From the NCBI GenBank assembly GCA_036345935.2, contig JADWOT020000009.1, forward strand, positions 2,871,381 through 2,935,380: DNA of 64,000 nt, in the 5' to 3' direction. Each line of letters opens with the position of its first letter. Position 1 is the stretch's first letter. The notes beneath the pieces were generated by a model that did no database searches, was not told the origin of the DNA, and saw nothing but the letters and a program-made list of their open reading frames with translations. Below are positions 21,135-33,717 of this stretch, one piece after another. The position numbers were made by a program, and so were the translations under genes. The stretch is from Taenia hydatigena (lineage: Eukaryota > Platyhelminthes > Cestoda > Cyclophyllidea > Taeniidae).

Positions 21135-24100
21135 ATGGACTTTGTTAGGCCCAGTCTTAGTCGGCGACTTATTCCGCGCATTCAGTTTTACGGCAAACCT
21201 CCATCGCATACGATAGAATTAGAACAGCTGGAACAGCTTGCTACTGAGCGCCTTAAAGTTCTGAAATGCGTCGAGACTGTTGGTCAGGATTTTATTCGAA
21301 GTAGCAAAGATTACGATGAGAGATTGACTTTTGAACTGTCAAAGTTGGGCTTGATGGGGAAATCTTTTACTTTGACTTCGAGTCAACTTAAAAATATTAC
21401 GGAGGACATCCACAGAGATATAACCTCCCATTTCATACTTCAGGTTTGCCCTGCTACACTGTGAATAGAAGTTTGTTTTTGCGTTTTTTGTTGCATGTAT
21501 CATTGTCTGTATTTCTACACTGGGTTGACTGTTAGTTGCTTCGCAGCATAGTAGTAGCAGAATATTTGTATTTTGGGCTTCTGATAATGGCTTTTACTTT
21601 TCGAGTTCACCTTAATCGCCTTTAATTTTCATATCAGATTGCTTACTGCCGGAGCGATACAATGCGCCGATGGTTTATTCAGCAGGAGTCTGATCTTTTT
21701 CGTTACCGATTCAATCTAGAACAGGCCTTATCAGGCTGTACTTCTGAAGCCATCAGCGAGTTTCTTCGTGCGAACGATCTTCATTTTGCATCCATCAGTT
21801 TCGAAGAATCATTGCGTCTTCGACACCAGCTAGATGCTGGAACCGCCATCTATGGTGTCAACGTAGAATGCGCATCTTTTTATAAGGTATGACTTTCCAA
21901 ATGTTTTCAGTCCCCGTAACTGCTAGATGGTTGCTGTGTCGATAACACTTCGTTTAGGTCCACTTCACAGAGGTTCTTGACCTCGTTCGTAGACGCCAGG
22001 TCTTTCTCAAAGCTGGCTACGCCTACGTCCCAGATGTTGAGCTGGCTACTCTTGTGGTGGCCCGCTTTCGCGCCTCTCTCTCCAACAGCCTCTCTCGCCT
22101 GGGGCTTGCTCTCGTTCCTCGCCTGGCAGATGAGGGTACACGGTTGTTGCCTCTCCTCACGAGTCTCTCCAAGCGCTATCTTGGAGAGGACGACTTCGGG
22201 ATAAAAAAGCCCGTCTTTGGCTCCGTCTCTGGCAGCCAGGTGAACGAGTTGGCTAGAGTCCCTGGTCTTTTTCCACCCTGCATGTCGCGTCTGCATGAGG
22301 CCCTAGCTGCCAATCATCATCTCCGTCACTGGGGTCGTATGCAGTATGGCCTCTTTCTGAAAGTATGCTTACATGTTAAGTAAAATCTAAGAACGAATTT
22401 TATTCCCTATCGTTTTAGTTTTTGAAAGTGTTGTGATTGCTTAACGTGATACTAGACCATGTAAAGTGGCACCAGGGAATGGGGACCGTTTCTTAACTTT
22501 TGGGAGATGGGTGTTGTATTCTCTATTGAATGCTCGTTGTTTTAAACTAGTGATAATGTTGGGGTTTGAAATCTCGAATTAGTTTAAACTGCCTTAACCG
22601 AAGCATTAAAGGCTTGGATCCATAAAATGTTCTTACGCCTCTTCTGTAAAGTCGATACTGAACCATTTTTTACCAATTAAAACGGTTCCTCTAGGAAATG
22701 GATTCCCATAGAAATTGCTCTAGCTACTCTTCAATCACTGTTGCAATCACTTCAAGCATTTCTAGGTACCGTAATGAGTAGTTTAATCAGGTGGAATCAG
22801 TCCAATGTGTTACTCGTAAGGTCCTCCTTTTATATAATCGTGGACAGATAGTGGTAATCTCGGTGCTTCTTTAAAAGGAAGGGCAATGAACTTTAATTTT
22901 TTTTACAACTAAAGCACCTTAAAGTGGTTACAAAACAGGAGTTAATCTCTACCACTGGAAATGAATGGGGAGGAAGGTCTCTAGTTGTCCAGTGGAATAA
23001 GGTGATTGATTTGATAATCGTTTCTACAATACTTCGACCATGTTGTAATTGCTATCATTAACGATTTTATGAAAAGGTAGCATATCCATTGTTTCTTGTT
23101 CCTCAAAGACGGTGATCATCAATGGTCGGGAGTTCTGTTCATGGGACTAGAAGGGGGTACCACTAATCCAAATATTCTTTTGGAAAAGCTTGATATTGGC
23201 CCTGTAAAACCCTGGGATTAACTTAGTATTTCCGTTCAATCGCTTTACTGAAGTTTCTTAGATGCTTCTAGACCATAAATGCAGTTTCCAGAATAGTAAT
23301 GAGAGGATATCTGAATGAGTGGAGGGGTAGTCCTTTATCCATTGAGCTTGAGAGGTTAAATTATTTATCAACTTGTTGCAATTTAGCTAAAGTCAAACCA
23401 CAATTGTTAATGTAAATAAGTAGAGTGGGCTTGGGCTTCTCAGGATCATATGAATATTTTTAGGGAATAGGTTTATCAGTGGATGAAGCACTGAAATTTT
23501 GGCGAAACTCATTTGCGCCAACGGTTGATTCGGACCAATTCGCAAAGCAGTACTCCTACAGTATACGTCACAACTATGGCAAGGAAGGAAAACGAGCGGA
23601 CTATACTCCCTACTCCTGTATGAAGGTTAGAGAACATAATGTGAATTTTGTTTAAGGAGCTTTAGTTTATCGATATTAGTAGTTCTGTCTATGTGCAATG
23701 CATTAGGTCTGAAGAGCCTACCTCTTACATTAGCCCCTTTCTTTTGCAGATCATTTCATTTAATCAACCGGGTGCCGGAGAATTTCACGGTTGTCCATTT
23801 CGTCATTTGGGTTTGGATTTACTGAGCCAACGTCTAGCTGTTTGCGGTAAAGTGTCCTTTGATCAGGTTGAGGCGGTTGTCAAACGAGCCAAAGATAAGC
23901 AGTATCAACTGGCTTGCAGGGAGTTCTTTAAAGTATGTTATCTTTAGCACTATTCGATTTGGTATAGTGCCGGTGTATCAGAATGCTAGAACTCGAATCT
24001 ATTCGATGAACGAGTAAATGGAGAATTCACGAAGTCCTTATGCTTCAGGCCATGCATCCGGGGTTATCACCAGAAGATGCAGCTTCCGTGGTGATTAACC

Positions 24101-24342
24101 ACCCAAACCATTACTACGAGTTGGCTCAAAAGGCCAGTAAGGGAATCGCGCTGTCGTCATGTGGAGAGTCAGGAGCCGCGCCTCAACGCACCAACGGCAC
24201 AAAGTGGTGTGCAGTGAAGGTCCCATTAAATGACTCTCAGCTGGCGAATCAGAGCCAACCTGGTCTCGACGATACCACCATCGATGACGAATTTTCAAGA
24301 ATTGATTCTACTCTGCTGGACTACTCGAATGTAGATTTTTGA
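21135..24342 (+). CDS. PRIM2: DNA primase large subunit, complete, 6 exons, 533 aa
   Basis: It partners the catalytic small primase subunit and DNA polymerase alpha to make RNA-DNA primers in replication. Exons are 21135-21443, 21638-21886, 21958-22362, 23464-23625, 23750-23932 and 24049-24342; every join is phase 0. Family blocks in order are SHFIL.IAYCRS with [16 protein letters not shown] (residues about 99-125), [88 protein letters not shown] and INHPNHYYE. The four cysteines that hold the 4Fe-4S cluster are at about 294, 373, 390 and 431, close to human 287, 367, 384 and 424. The length fits the family (human 509). The N-terminal 100 residues and the acidic C-terminal tail are the least conserved parts. 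The AMHPG start of the last exon follows a clean TTCAG acceptor. Confidence 0.95.
22363..23463 (+). other. PRIM2 intron 3
   Basis: This is the only long intron of the gene (1.1 kb). It is AT-rich, without a recognised repeat or RNA gene. Confidence 0.5.
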
Positions 24343-25157
24343 CTCCCAAAATGCGCACTTTTTCATCTGCAATCAAATGTCTACTTTAAATGTTTTTTTT
24401 TTAATTTGTTGAAGCAATTCATTGGGGAACTTATCTCACGCATTTTGTGATAAGAGTACACGGGAAAGATGCACGCCTACCATTTAACAGCAGTAGCATA
24501 TTTTTGGTAAACATTAAATATATTTGTTTGTTTACACAGACGCATTTGATTACTTTTTCGGTGAATGCTTGATGTTCTTCTTCAGCCGACTCATCTAACC
24601 GACTTAGTGAAGTTCTAAATCAACTGTTCTACGTCATGTGAGCTAAGCGCTTCGCGACCTAGGTGTTCAGCTCTCCTCGTTACTTAGTTTTATGAATAAT
24701 CAACGTGTTTGTTAAGTAAGGGAGCATATCTCTCGGGGAACTCGTTCTGGGAATGTCTTAACGACACAAAGTGGAATCCAAGATCGACTCAACGGTATTA
24801 CGCAAAAGCCTCTTTTACTTGAGGCTTACTCACATGTGCCAAGTCTGTTAATCGGCGCTTCCTTCATTTAGCGAGTTAACTTACCAATTGATCCCCAACT
24901 AGGTCACACTATACTGAAGTCGTTTCAGCAATGCTGGATCAGTTGAGCGTTTTGTTGACGCCTCCTGAGACATGTCTTGCGAACACAGCGATTACAATCG
25001 CCTTTTTGACATGCTTCCTTGGTTGTCTCATCTGATTGGTTAGGAGTCCGACCAATTGGTAGTCTGAGTCGCCAGCAGCCTGATCGATTGATATCGGGTG
25101 AAATAATCGCTTAATATTGGTAGGGTTGCTTACTCATCCTGGGTCCAGTAAGGCGTC
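24343..25157. other. Intergenic, PRIM2 to EGF/TSP1 gene
   Basis: This 815-bp same-strand gap has no recognised repeat. No canonical AATAAA follows the PRIM2 stop; ATTAAATA-type sequence at about 24513 is the nearest candidate poly(A) signal. Promoter elements for the downstream gene were not identified. Confidence 0.4.
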
Positions 25158-28100
25158 ATGTTGACACCTGATGGGGTATGTTTGGCCTTTTTAACTGCTA
25201 CCTTATTGGCGCAAGGAAGTGCCGCCTTTAACACCTACGTCTGCCCCGAGGAGGTTTCTAACGGAATTCCCTTTGACATATACGGCAGTCCTATCTTCCC
25301 CGTCGCTCTACATAACGATCACTCCGAAGAGGTTTTAACTCCCTTCTGGACTAATGTTTCTGGCATATGGATAGATAATCTCCTAGAAGCACTGTCCACA
25401 CCTGACCTGTCTGACTGTCTCTTTGACGACCTGCCCAAGTGCGAGAGCACCTTTGGGGAGGCTATGGAAAGACTCTTGCCTCTCTACGAATTCCCACAAA
25501 TATCAAAGCACCTGGTGAACGAGGTGCGTGGTAAGAAGTGGAGCAAGCCAAAGCTCTATAATTTCAAAAACACGACGCTGGTGATAATCAGACGGACAAT
25601 ATTGATCCGGTGCCTCTACTGGTGTCACGCGATTTTGCGTCTGCCCGTTGAAATACGTCCAATGATGCTGGAGATGTGTCCGAACCCCTGTAATCAGGCC
25701 AAGGTTTGTTCAGGGACGGGAGAGGTTTATGGGACGTGTCAGTTGACTGAGGAGGGCTTTTTTACGCATCAGTATCAATGCGACTGTAAGAAGAATTACG
25801 TCTGGCTACCTGCCGTGCAGGGTTGCATACCGGATAATCCTTGTGAACGGCAAGAGGAGCCGGCGTGTTATTCGAACGGGACGTTGTTTTGTTCCTACGA
25901 CCATGATTTTAATGTGGGTAATAACATTTAGATTCACGTTTGCATAATATATTAAGTACTTTAGGCAGCATTTTAAGTATGTTACTCAGTTAACTCTGTG
26001 AAAATGTTTACACGGCTGTCGATTAGCGATTGCAAATATTTCCTTGGGCAGAATAGCCGTACTTTTTTGTAGATTGTAGTATAGTACGTTGGCTTCCGTC
26101 TCCCACCGCATATATTTGCTGCAATCGATCTCATTCCCCATTCTCGTGCATTACCACCCAGGAGGTATCCTGCCTCTGCAACCCCGAATACATGGGTGAG
26201 AACTGCTTAATCCCCGCTAACGCCTGTGAGGATTTAATTCGCAACCCTTTGCTGCCGAATGGAGGACTCCTAGCTGCAGGTAATCGAGCCTGCAACGTCA
26301 ACAACGACGGCAACCGCTGCTTACCCGCGCTCGATCCTGTCCTGGGCCCCACCTACTCCTGTGTCTGCGTATCCGGCCGATGGACTGGGGATATTAGTCT
26401 GGGCTACGACAACTGTCTTAAAAAGGTGACCAAATGTGATCAGATTATCTGCATCAAGGGACAATGTGTCGACAGTCGAGATGGCAAGGAGGTTAGTCTA
26501 CAGTGAAGAAATGTCAACAAAGAAATTTCATTTCAGTATGGAAAGGAACACGGTCGGATTACTAATAACAGTTTTGTCACTTTTGATGAAATATTTATCT
26601 GACTGGTACTAAGTATTGAAAGTCAATAATTGTGACCCCACCAACTTGACAACTTTGTCCAGTTTATTTTACTACTTCATTGCCATGGTCACTTTTAATG
26701 TTAATGTTTTGGATTTGAGGCTCCCGTACTCCGTGACATTATCACGCACAAATGTTTCACTTGACTTCACAGAGTTGAGGATTTCAAAATGTACTCCTAT
26801 TAACCCGGAATTCTGATTCCATACGCTTCTAAGGGAGACTGAAGACCATCTTGACCCCTTCGAGACTCGGTTCTCACATAGTGAATGAGAAAGGTGTCTA
26901 AACACTAGTGACGAATTCATTAATCCAAGATCTCCCGTTCCACATTCGTATGATTAACCGAAGACAATTCTACTAGCTTATGTGGAGCCTGTGAGCTTCA
27001 AGACAGTTGAACGGGCCAAATTCCGTGTACTCGTGAGAAGGGAGGAGAATCAAGAGTTCAGATACTTTTGATTTAAGTGTTAAATCCAATAAATTCGTTG
27101 CAATTTTGGTGTACATTGTAGACTCAACACTGAGATCAGCTTACAGCTGAGTAAAATTTATCAGAGTTACAGTAGATTCCAATCATCAATCTGTTAAAAT
27201 GCTATGTATATGGCAATAGGGCACAAAGATTGCTGCGACAGCTGAGCCATTAATTCTACGCATCAATTCAAGTGGCCAGGACGCAAACAATGTGTAACCA
27301 ATCTTGACAATTAGGCAATCGATCAAACTGCAACAAAATCAAAGAAGCTGCCATAATCAATCCGTTTCGAATCAATATTTTTGCATCAGTTGGTTTCGAC
27401 ACGTCGTAAAAGCAGTAAACTGGGGTAGACGCCACAAACAACTGCTAAGCGAGAAATTCGCATTTATGACTTGGAATTTACGTGGGCCTTATACTGATTC
27501 ATCCTGTCTATCCAGCTACATTTTGCAAAATTGTCAAATTATCAGACAGCATTGTAGCCTTCTTTTCCCTATTATTACAAAACACCTCAAAATTGTTGTA
27601 GATACTAGACCTCTCACAGTTCCGTAAGGAACATTACATTGCTGTCCTTGGGATTTTGGGGTTCTGCCAACTTTTTGCTAACTTCTACAAATGGCAGTTT
27701 TCGATTATTATTAATAGCCTCTTGAGCATTCATTTAAAGTGCAAGAAACTTTTGAAAATTTCTATCTTCCCATTTTTTGCTGTTATTTAACCAGCACCCG
27801 TTATTTTACCACTACTTCAGGACATCGATGGAGCTGATGCAAGGTTTCTGGCCATTTATAAAAAATGACTCATTTGGTTCTGTTTGTGGAAACCTTCTGG
27901 AAAGATATTGGAGCGACTAGTGAAGAAAGGTAATAATTACAACTGCTCAGCCATCACTTGGGACGGTGAACATTGTGACTCCTTCCAAAAGTGGTGGCAA
28001 GACTACTCGATTTCCTGTGGTCATGGCACCATCCTCAACAAATTCCTACTACCAAAAAGTTGTTGGTGTTGAGCCAAAGGGTATTTTGTATTCCCTCCCT

Positions 28101-30974
28101 TAGCCATTTTATGATACATCGAGAGCTCTAGCTACGGCTACTACTACATTTGAACCCTTACTTGACTTTCTCTCTATTGGCCTGAATGGTTAATCTACCA
28201 TTTCTCATAATTTGGCCAGATTCACTACTATTAACTTGGTAGAAGTTGCTGTTTGACAGGATAATTTAATTGTTCATGCCTCCATCACGCGGCGCAATTG
28301 TAGGACTGTGCATTACCTGGAAAGTACTGCCTTCACCAGCTATTGTCTCAATATTTTAAAATACGGTCTTGGTGTTTCAAAGAATTTATGCTTTGACCGT
28401 TTATCCTCACTTTTTAAAGTCCCAAGCCCAAAAATTTCCAGTGAGCTTCCCTCTTTGATGGATCCTCTTCGGTACCTACCCTTGTTGCATTCTTAACTTT
28501 GCCAAGCTAGCGGATTCGCTATTCGATTTACAATCTCACGACACCTTCACAAAGTACTTCGATAATTCTTTTGAATTTTTTACTTCCAAAACTGCTTCGC
28601 TTCCCTTTTCGCGGAAGCTCCTAGCATCCTTGATCACAGACACCTCGCCCCTAAACATAGACACGGTGCTGCAACAAGATGATGCTCTGTTTTACGCATT
28701 TTAAGGCTTCTTAGCCCAGTTAAATGGAGATAATTTCAAACGAGTAAGGAACCGATTGCTCAGTACTAGACTACTAATAGGCCCAAATAATGTTTGTTCG
28801 GTGAAACTTTCACCACTGTCAACACCTATAGGCCTTTAATAGTCGTTAAAGGAATCCTCTGCAGTGGTTCAACGATAAGGCATTGTACTCTTACCTGACA
28901 CCACAGTGCCAACTTTCCTTATGCTGACTATCCGCCTCTACATGGGGTTTCTGAGGTAGCTATCTCTGATTGGTTTCTTGTAGTCATTGCTGGCTTGACA
29001 GGATGAATTCCTTGAGATATGGGAGCATTGTAAAATTTGTAAATTTATTGTAAAAAAAGGTTGACATGGGATCCACAAAGCCGATTTACAGATCGTCATG
29101 AGATTAGTGAGGGAACCTCGGTCACTCCTGCTGAGCTATCGCTCCTTGTCTGTTATCGTTTGCGCTGAGATGTGCAGTCTTGAAGGAATCTTTCGATCAA
29201 GTTGTATCACAAGAAAATGCATTCCTTAGCTCACTTTAAATCTTTGTAGCTATTACTGAATGACGATATCTACAAGGTCTTAGAAACTGTTTTCAGTGTT
29301 TGCACAGTGAAAGCCCTGACCAATGACTTTTGAGGCTTGACAATGCATACACCCTTACCATTACAGACCATTCCTGGGGGAGGGGGGGGGGAGGACACCA
29401 TCAATGAATTTTTTCCTGAATCTCCTTCTTGCCATAGGTATGCTCCATTACTTCGGATTTTATCCCCAAAGCATTCAGAAAACTTTCAGCCGAGTAAGGA
29501 CATGACTGTATTCCAACGGTGGAAATAAAACTCTCATCCTTATTGTTAAGAGCGTCATAAAATCTGTCAATTCGTGTAACGGATTGAAACTGAAACGTGA
29601 TTTGAGCATTTTTGTGAAGTAGCATCACAATCAGTAGTCCAACACAGCCGTTAAGTATCTATTCTGTTAGGACAAACATGCTTGGCCTACGCTTAGCGGA
29701 GACATTGAACTGTAGAAGGAATTATCTCTACCGGGGAAAACCGTTCTTCCGTGCATAAGCACTCGCATGTGTCAACTTCTAGACTCCCATAGTTGTTCTG
29801 CCCTCCGAAGCCATAATCCACCCGCCTCTAATCCTACTGTTTGCAGCATTAATTTCAGTGCTTTGACTGCATCCACTCAAATTCATTGAGTCGACCGGGC
29901 TCTATTGAGACCCCACAGCCAATGCAAACTCCACCTAGACTCCAGACTGGAGCAGTACTTAAAAACCTCCACCTCTTCTCTCACCATCATTAATGCGCAA
30001 ATGTCTTTTGGAAGTAGAATTAGTCTTTTAACTGTCGATTGCTGCTACTCCATTTCTCTCCAAACGAAGGCGGTGTGTGTGTGCAACGTGGGCTACGATT
30101 CACCCATGTGCGCGACGTGGACGGGTGTGTGGAGTGCATGGACGCCGTGGAGCCACTGTCTGCCGGCTTGCGGTGTGGAGCGGTGGGCCATCCGCACTCG
30201 GCGCTGTCTTGTGGCAGAGCGCTTCGGCTCAAACCCCGAGCACATCGACTGCCGTGGACCCAGCGTCGAATTCACCCTCTGCGATCCCCATTCCTGTGCT
30301 CGTAAGTCATTCTCGATTGAACGGCTAGTGCTTGCGAAAATGTTGCAGTGGTACACTATACCAGCTTTATCTTCAACCAAATGATTTTCTAGACATATCA
30401 GCCATCAAGAAATTGATTTCACATCACAAAACTTCCTGCTAACTCACTTTTTGCCCCAATGAGCCTGTGTCTATGAACCGTGATGAACACCTGCCCATGT
30501 GTTGCTAGCTTATGATTTTGATCACCTTATAAACAAAATTGCTGTAAATCTCATCAGGAATCTTCACAATTGTAAAGCTCCATAAGCTGTGATTTCAGCA
30601 TTCGACACCAAGGCTACTTAATCGCTCTGACCTAGCGGGTATGACCACCTCAGATTTCCGACAATATATTGGTTTTTGCTGCACGAAGATGCTTTACTAC
30701 CAATACGGAAATTAATTTGGTTTCCAAGTGATCACAAAAAAATAGCGCCAGGACCCGAGCTCTATTCCAATCACTCTGAATATTCCACCTCCTTTCAGCC
30801 GAGGAGAGCGTAACCCTGATTCGGTATTTTGAAATTCGGGAACACGGTCTACAGGCGGTGTTCGTGCTTGCAGCTGTAACTGCTGCGTTCCTGGCGCTTT
30901 GCTGGAAATTCTCCCTTCACACTAAATTGGCCGTCCGAATGAGGCGGATGCTTCGAAAGCCCCACGACCTATGA
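25158..30974 (+). CDS. Type I membrane protein with EGF-like domains and one thrombospondin type-1 repeat, 497 aa
   Basis: Four exons join in phase: 25158-25913, 26162-26491, 30070-30301 and 30799-30974. The product starts with a hydrophobic signal peptide (about residues 1-23, ending near GSAAF), then a novel region with NVS and NTT glycosylation sites. Three EGF-like modules follow: from CPNPC to VQGC, from NPCERQ to YMGENC, and ANACED to GYDNC. A fourth runs CDQIICIKGQC and, across the 3.6-kb intron, AVCVCNVGYDSPMC. The cysteine spacing of modules 2 and 4 is completed only by splicing, which supports the exon joins. A thrombospondin type-1 repeat comes next (WSAWTPWSHC, CGVERWAIRTRRC). A membrane span (about 456-475, QAVFVLAAVTAAFLALCW) precedes a short basic tail ending RKPHDL. 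This suggests a cell-surface adhesion or ligand protein. I do not recognise an orthologue by name; it may be lineage-specific. Confidence 0.85.
26492..30069 (+). other. Long intron of the EGF/TSP1 gene
   Basis: The 3.6-kb intron separates the two halves of an EGF module. It holds many stops in all frames and a possible decayed Gypsy remnant (27640-29060, listed separately). A homopolymeric G tract lies at about 29374-29391. Confidence 0.55.
27640..29060 (+). pseudogene. Possible strongly decayed Gypsy-type pol remnant
   Basis: Plus-strand frames give ILGFCQLFANFYKWQF near 27655, like the FLGFxNFYRxF block after Gypsy RT. Near 28500-28700 there is NFAKLADSLFDLQS followed by ITDTSPLNIDTVLQQDD, like the connection into RNase H (TDASxxGIGAVLSQxD). 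Near 29000 is EHCKICKFIVKKG, like an integrase zinc finger. The order is right for pol but each match is weak and stops interrupt it. I treat it as tentative. Confidence 0.3.
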
Positions 30975-31193
30975 AAGCCTCGAACTCATAATCAGCTGGA
31001 TTGACAGCTCACTATTTTCATCCTAATCGTTTCTTCTTCCTCCCCAACCCCATCCGGATGTTCAGAAAGCCTCATCAGTCATGACAGCCTCAAGTACCTA
31101 CCTGTTTGCACGAAAAACATCTCCCACTTCTTTATTGGAGTAATTTTTAGCCATGTTAAAGTGTTGCGATTAATAAGACTGCTTTTACAAAGG

Positions 31194-31199
31194 AATAAA
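31194..31199 (+). promoter_or_regulatory. Poly(A) signal for the EGF/TSP1 gene
   Basis: AATAAA lies 220 nt after the stop codon. A second AATAAA occurs at about 31337. Either could be used. Confidence 0.4.
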
Positions 31200-31872
31200 T
31201 CGAAGAATCAGCAGCTTGTTGCAGACAAAATAGCAGAAAATCAAACGTATAGCATAAAATATGCTTCCAAAGAAACACATTTAACATTTTTTGTTTGCTA
31301 CATTATCTTTTGTTCTTAACGAAGATTGATAGAGAATAAACTCTGGTAAACGCCCTTGGTATTGTGGAGGAGCTAACGCCATTTGGTGATGCAGAAAACA
31401 TCGAATCTACACAAAACACTAAAGGTTACTTAAAAGCACACGGCAAATTAACCGCGTCAAGATACGTGTGACAAGAGTTAACAAAGGATATTCATTTGTA
31501 CTTCGCAACAAGTGGCAACGGGGATACTCGATAGGCACGCAATCCTGCACACCTCATTATGCATGAGTTACAAGGAATACTCTTTACTAAGTGGCCAGTT
31601 ACTGTGCAATGGAATCTAGTTTTAAAGTTCTGAAAAGCAGTTTCAAACATTTTCAGAAATCAAATACCGTTGAGACGGGTGAAATATCACAATGGCGGCC
31701 TACAGCATAAACTGACTTTACAAATAATGACAGATGACAGTGAATCGTAAAAATGTCAAACGACCAGTGAAACACTAGACATGTGCCAAAGCTTGCCAAC
31801 CATTTAGCAAAAGTGTAAAATGCTTTGCAAATGCCAAAAGGATGTCTATCAAAGTGCAAAATACATACAAAG

Positions 31873-31878
31873 TTTATT
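31873..31878 (-). promoter_or_regulatory. Poly(A) signal for the RS-rich gene
   Basis: Minus-strand AATAAA lies only about 38 nt past the stop codon (31916-31918), implying a very short 3' UTR. Confidence 0.5.
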
Positions 31879-31915
31879 TATAATACAGAATCACAGAGGC
31901 AGACTAGGCATCCTA

Positions 31916-33717
31916 TCAGGTGTAAATGACACCCAACAGCCTCTGGCGCCAGAAGACCTCCTCAAAAATTGTTGGAACCATCCCCAATCGGGACTCCTTT
32001 GAACCAGCAAGAACCTCGCTCGTCGGTATCGGTGGAAGAGACACACCTCGTTCCCCTAGTTCTCTAACTAGGCAATCACTTAGGAAACGCCGACTAATGC
32101 TCGAAGACAAGAGTGTTGTCAGATTAAGAGGATCCTCCTTGTCTTCACCGGTCTCCTGAAAAAGCATTATAGGGTAAGCCTAGAACACTATTTTTTCAAA
32201 GAATAGACTTAATAATTAACCAAGCTTAAAAACCAAAACCACAGGATCCGAGAGGTGATTTAGGCGACTCACTGTTTCCGTCCTAATCGTTTCTGCTTCC
32301 TCCCCAGCCTCGTCCGGACCTTTCTCCGTGATTCTTTGCCATGGCGTAGAAAGACTTGATTCCAACAACTGCCTCGGTTTGAGTGTAGCGGAGGACACAG
32401 CTAGGTGAAGTGCGCTGCTGTCCTCTGTCAGTACATCCGAGAAATCGACCTCCCTCTCGCACCAGGTCTCCAACTCTTGCTCCCTCTCTTGCAAACGCTC
32501 TGAGAGATTGGAAAGGAACTTATCAAAACGACTATCCCCTTCTTCAACTGACTTTTGTGTTTGATTTCCGCCAGCTGTCTGCAATATAGCCGTGGTCGTC
32601 TTTGTTTGGTTAGGGGATTGTTTGCATTTAAGTTGCTGTTCCTGTGATTTTTGAACCTGGTTTTGTGGCTGTGGCTGCTGTAGCTGAGATGTGGTCATTT
32701 TATTCGTTTGGTCAGCCGGCAAAAGCATCGACCGTTTGGCCATTTCACCGGACAGGATACCTACTGGGAGTACCTCCTCCAGTTCTGTATCTGAAGTCGC
32801 CTCCTTGAGTAGCGGTTCCAGAAGAGCGCTCACGAAAGAGTTTAAATGCTGTTTGACAGATGGTGACGACCTAGTCTCACTGTACGATAGAGTGATCCGT
32901 GATTGGGAGTGTTGAGACTCACTTCGGCGCTAAGGCGAAAGACAAAATATCTAAGAACAGAGTGTAGAGCAGTGAAGGTTCATAGTGCATGGTAAAGTAC
33001 CCTGACTCGCTTCGACCCCTCTTCTTGACTTCGATTTGAACAGCAACGACTTTCCCGCTCATCGGCGTGCTTTCGACTGAAGGACATTTTCTCGGCCACC
33101 ACCACCTCTTCATCCTCTCTTTCCACCGACCGCCTCCTATGATCTCTCCGATATTGCTCCTTTCCCTGACGTTCCCCTTCCTCTTCCACCGCTACCACCT
33201 CGTTCCTAACTCTCCCCTCCGACTTGTAATCACTACCGCGACGTAGCAAACGCTCACCAGCCTCGTCCGTGTCTGCATCGTCTACCACCGCTCCCTCCGT
33301 CCCCACCGCCTCGCACGCCAGACGGCGACGCTTACGATCTGAATGGTGTTTCTCTTCGCGCACCCGCCTAGACCTGCCAAAACTAGCCACCTCGCGGTCC
33401 CTGGGCCGATCATACTTGTGATTAGGGTGATGACGGTGGCGGTGCCGACTGTGGCGAGTGGGAGGTGAACGCTCGGAGGAGGATGGGGTAGGAGACTCAC
33501 GAGGAGACACTGGAGACATGTCCTCATCGAAACGCCTTTTCTCTGGACTTCAATGCAAACGGATATTCAAAGAAATCATTTGAAGCGAAAGGTTTTATTG
33601 AGTTAGACCATCAAATAAATCGGAAGCATAAACTCACGTTGGTTTCCGAGATCCGGCAGGACGGCGACTCACTTTGATTTGCGATCGTGGAGGAGAACGC
33701 CCATTAGATTCTGACAT
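31916..33717 (-). CDS. Arginine/serine-rich nuclear-type protein of unknown identity, 518 aa
   Basis: Exons in transcription order are 33638-33717, 33001-33547, 32240-32929 and 31916-32155. All four junctions are GT-AG and the phases match, which is the main reason to believe the model. The start is MSESNGRSPPRSQ. Residues about 1-210 are low-complexity and rich in Arg, Ser, His and Glu (RSPPTRHSRHRHRHHPNHK, then DRKRRRLACE), with RS/RE dipeptides as in splicing-related proteins. A Gln/Asn/Thr-rich stretch lies around residues 280-320. A likely helical or coiled segment follows, FDKFLSNLSERLQEREQELE. The last exon encodes a folded-looking C-terminus without low complexity (LSDCLVRELGERGVSLPPIP, then IFEEVFWRQRLLG). 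I could not match it to a named family. Nuclear localisation is inferred from composition only. Confidence 0.75.

Larger units (their letters stand above)
30975..31915. other. Convergent intergenic region
   Basis: This 940-bp stretch separates the 3' ends of the EGF/TSP1 gene (+) and the RS-rich gene (-). It is AT-rich with poly(A) signals on both strands and no recognised repeat. Confidence 0.5.
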
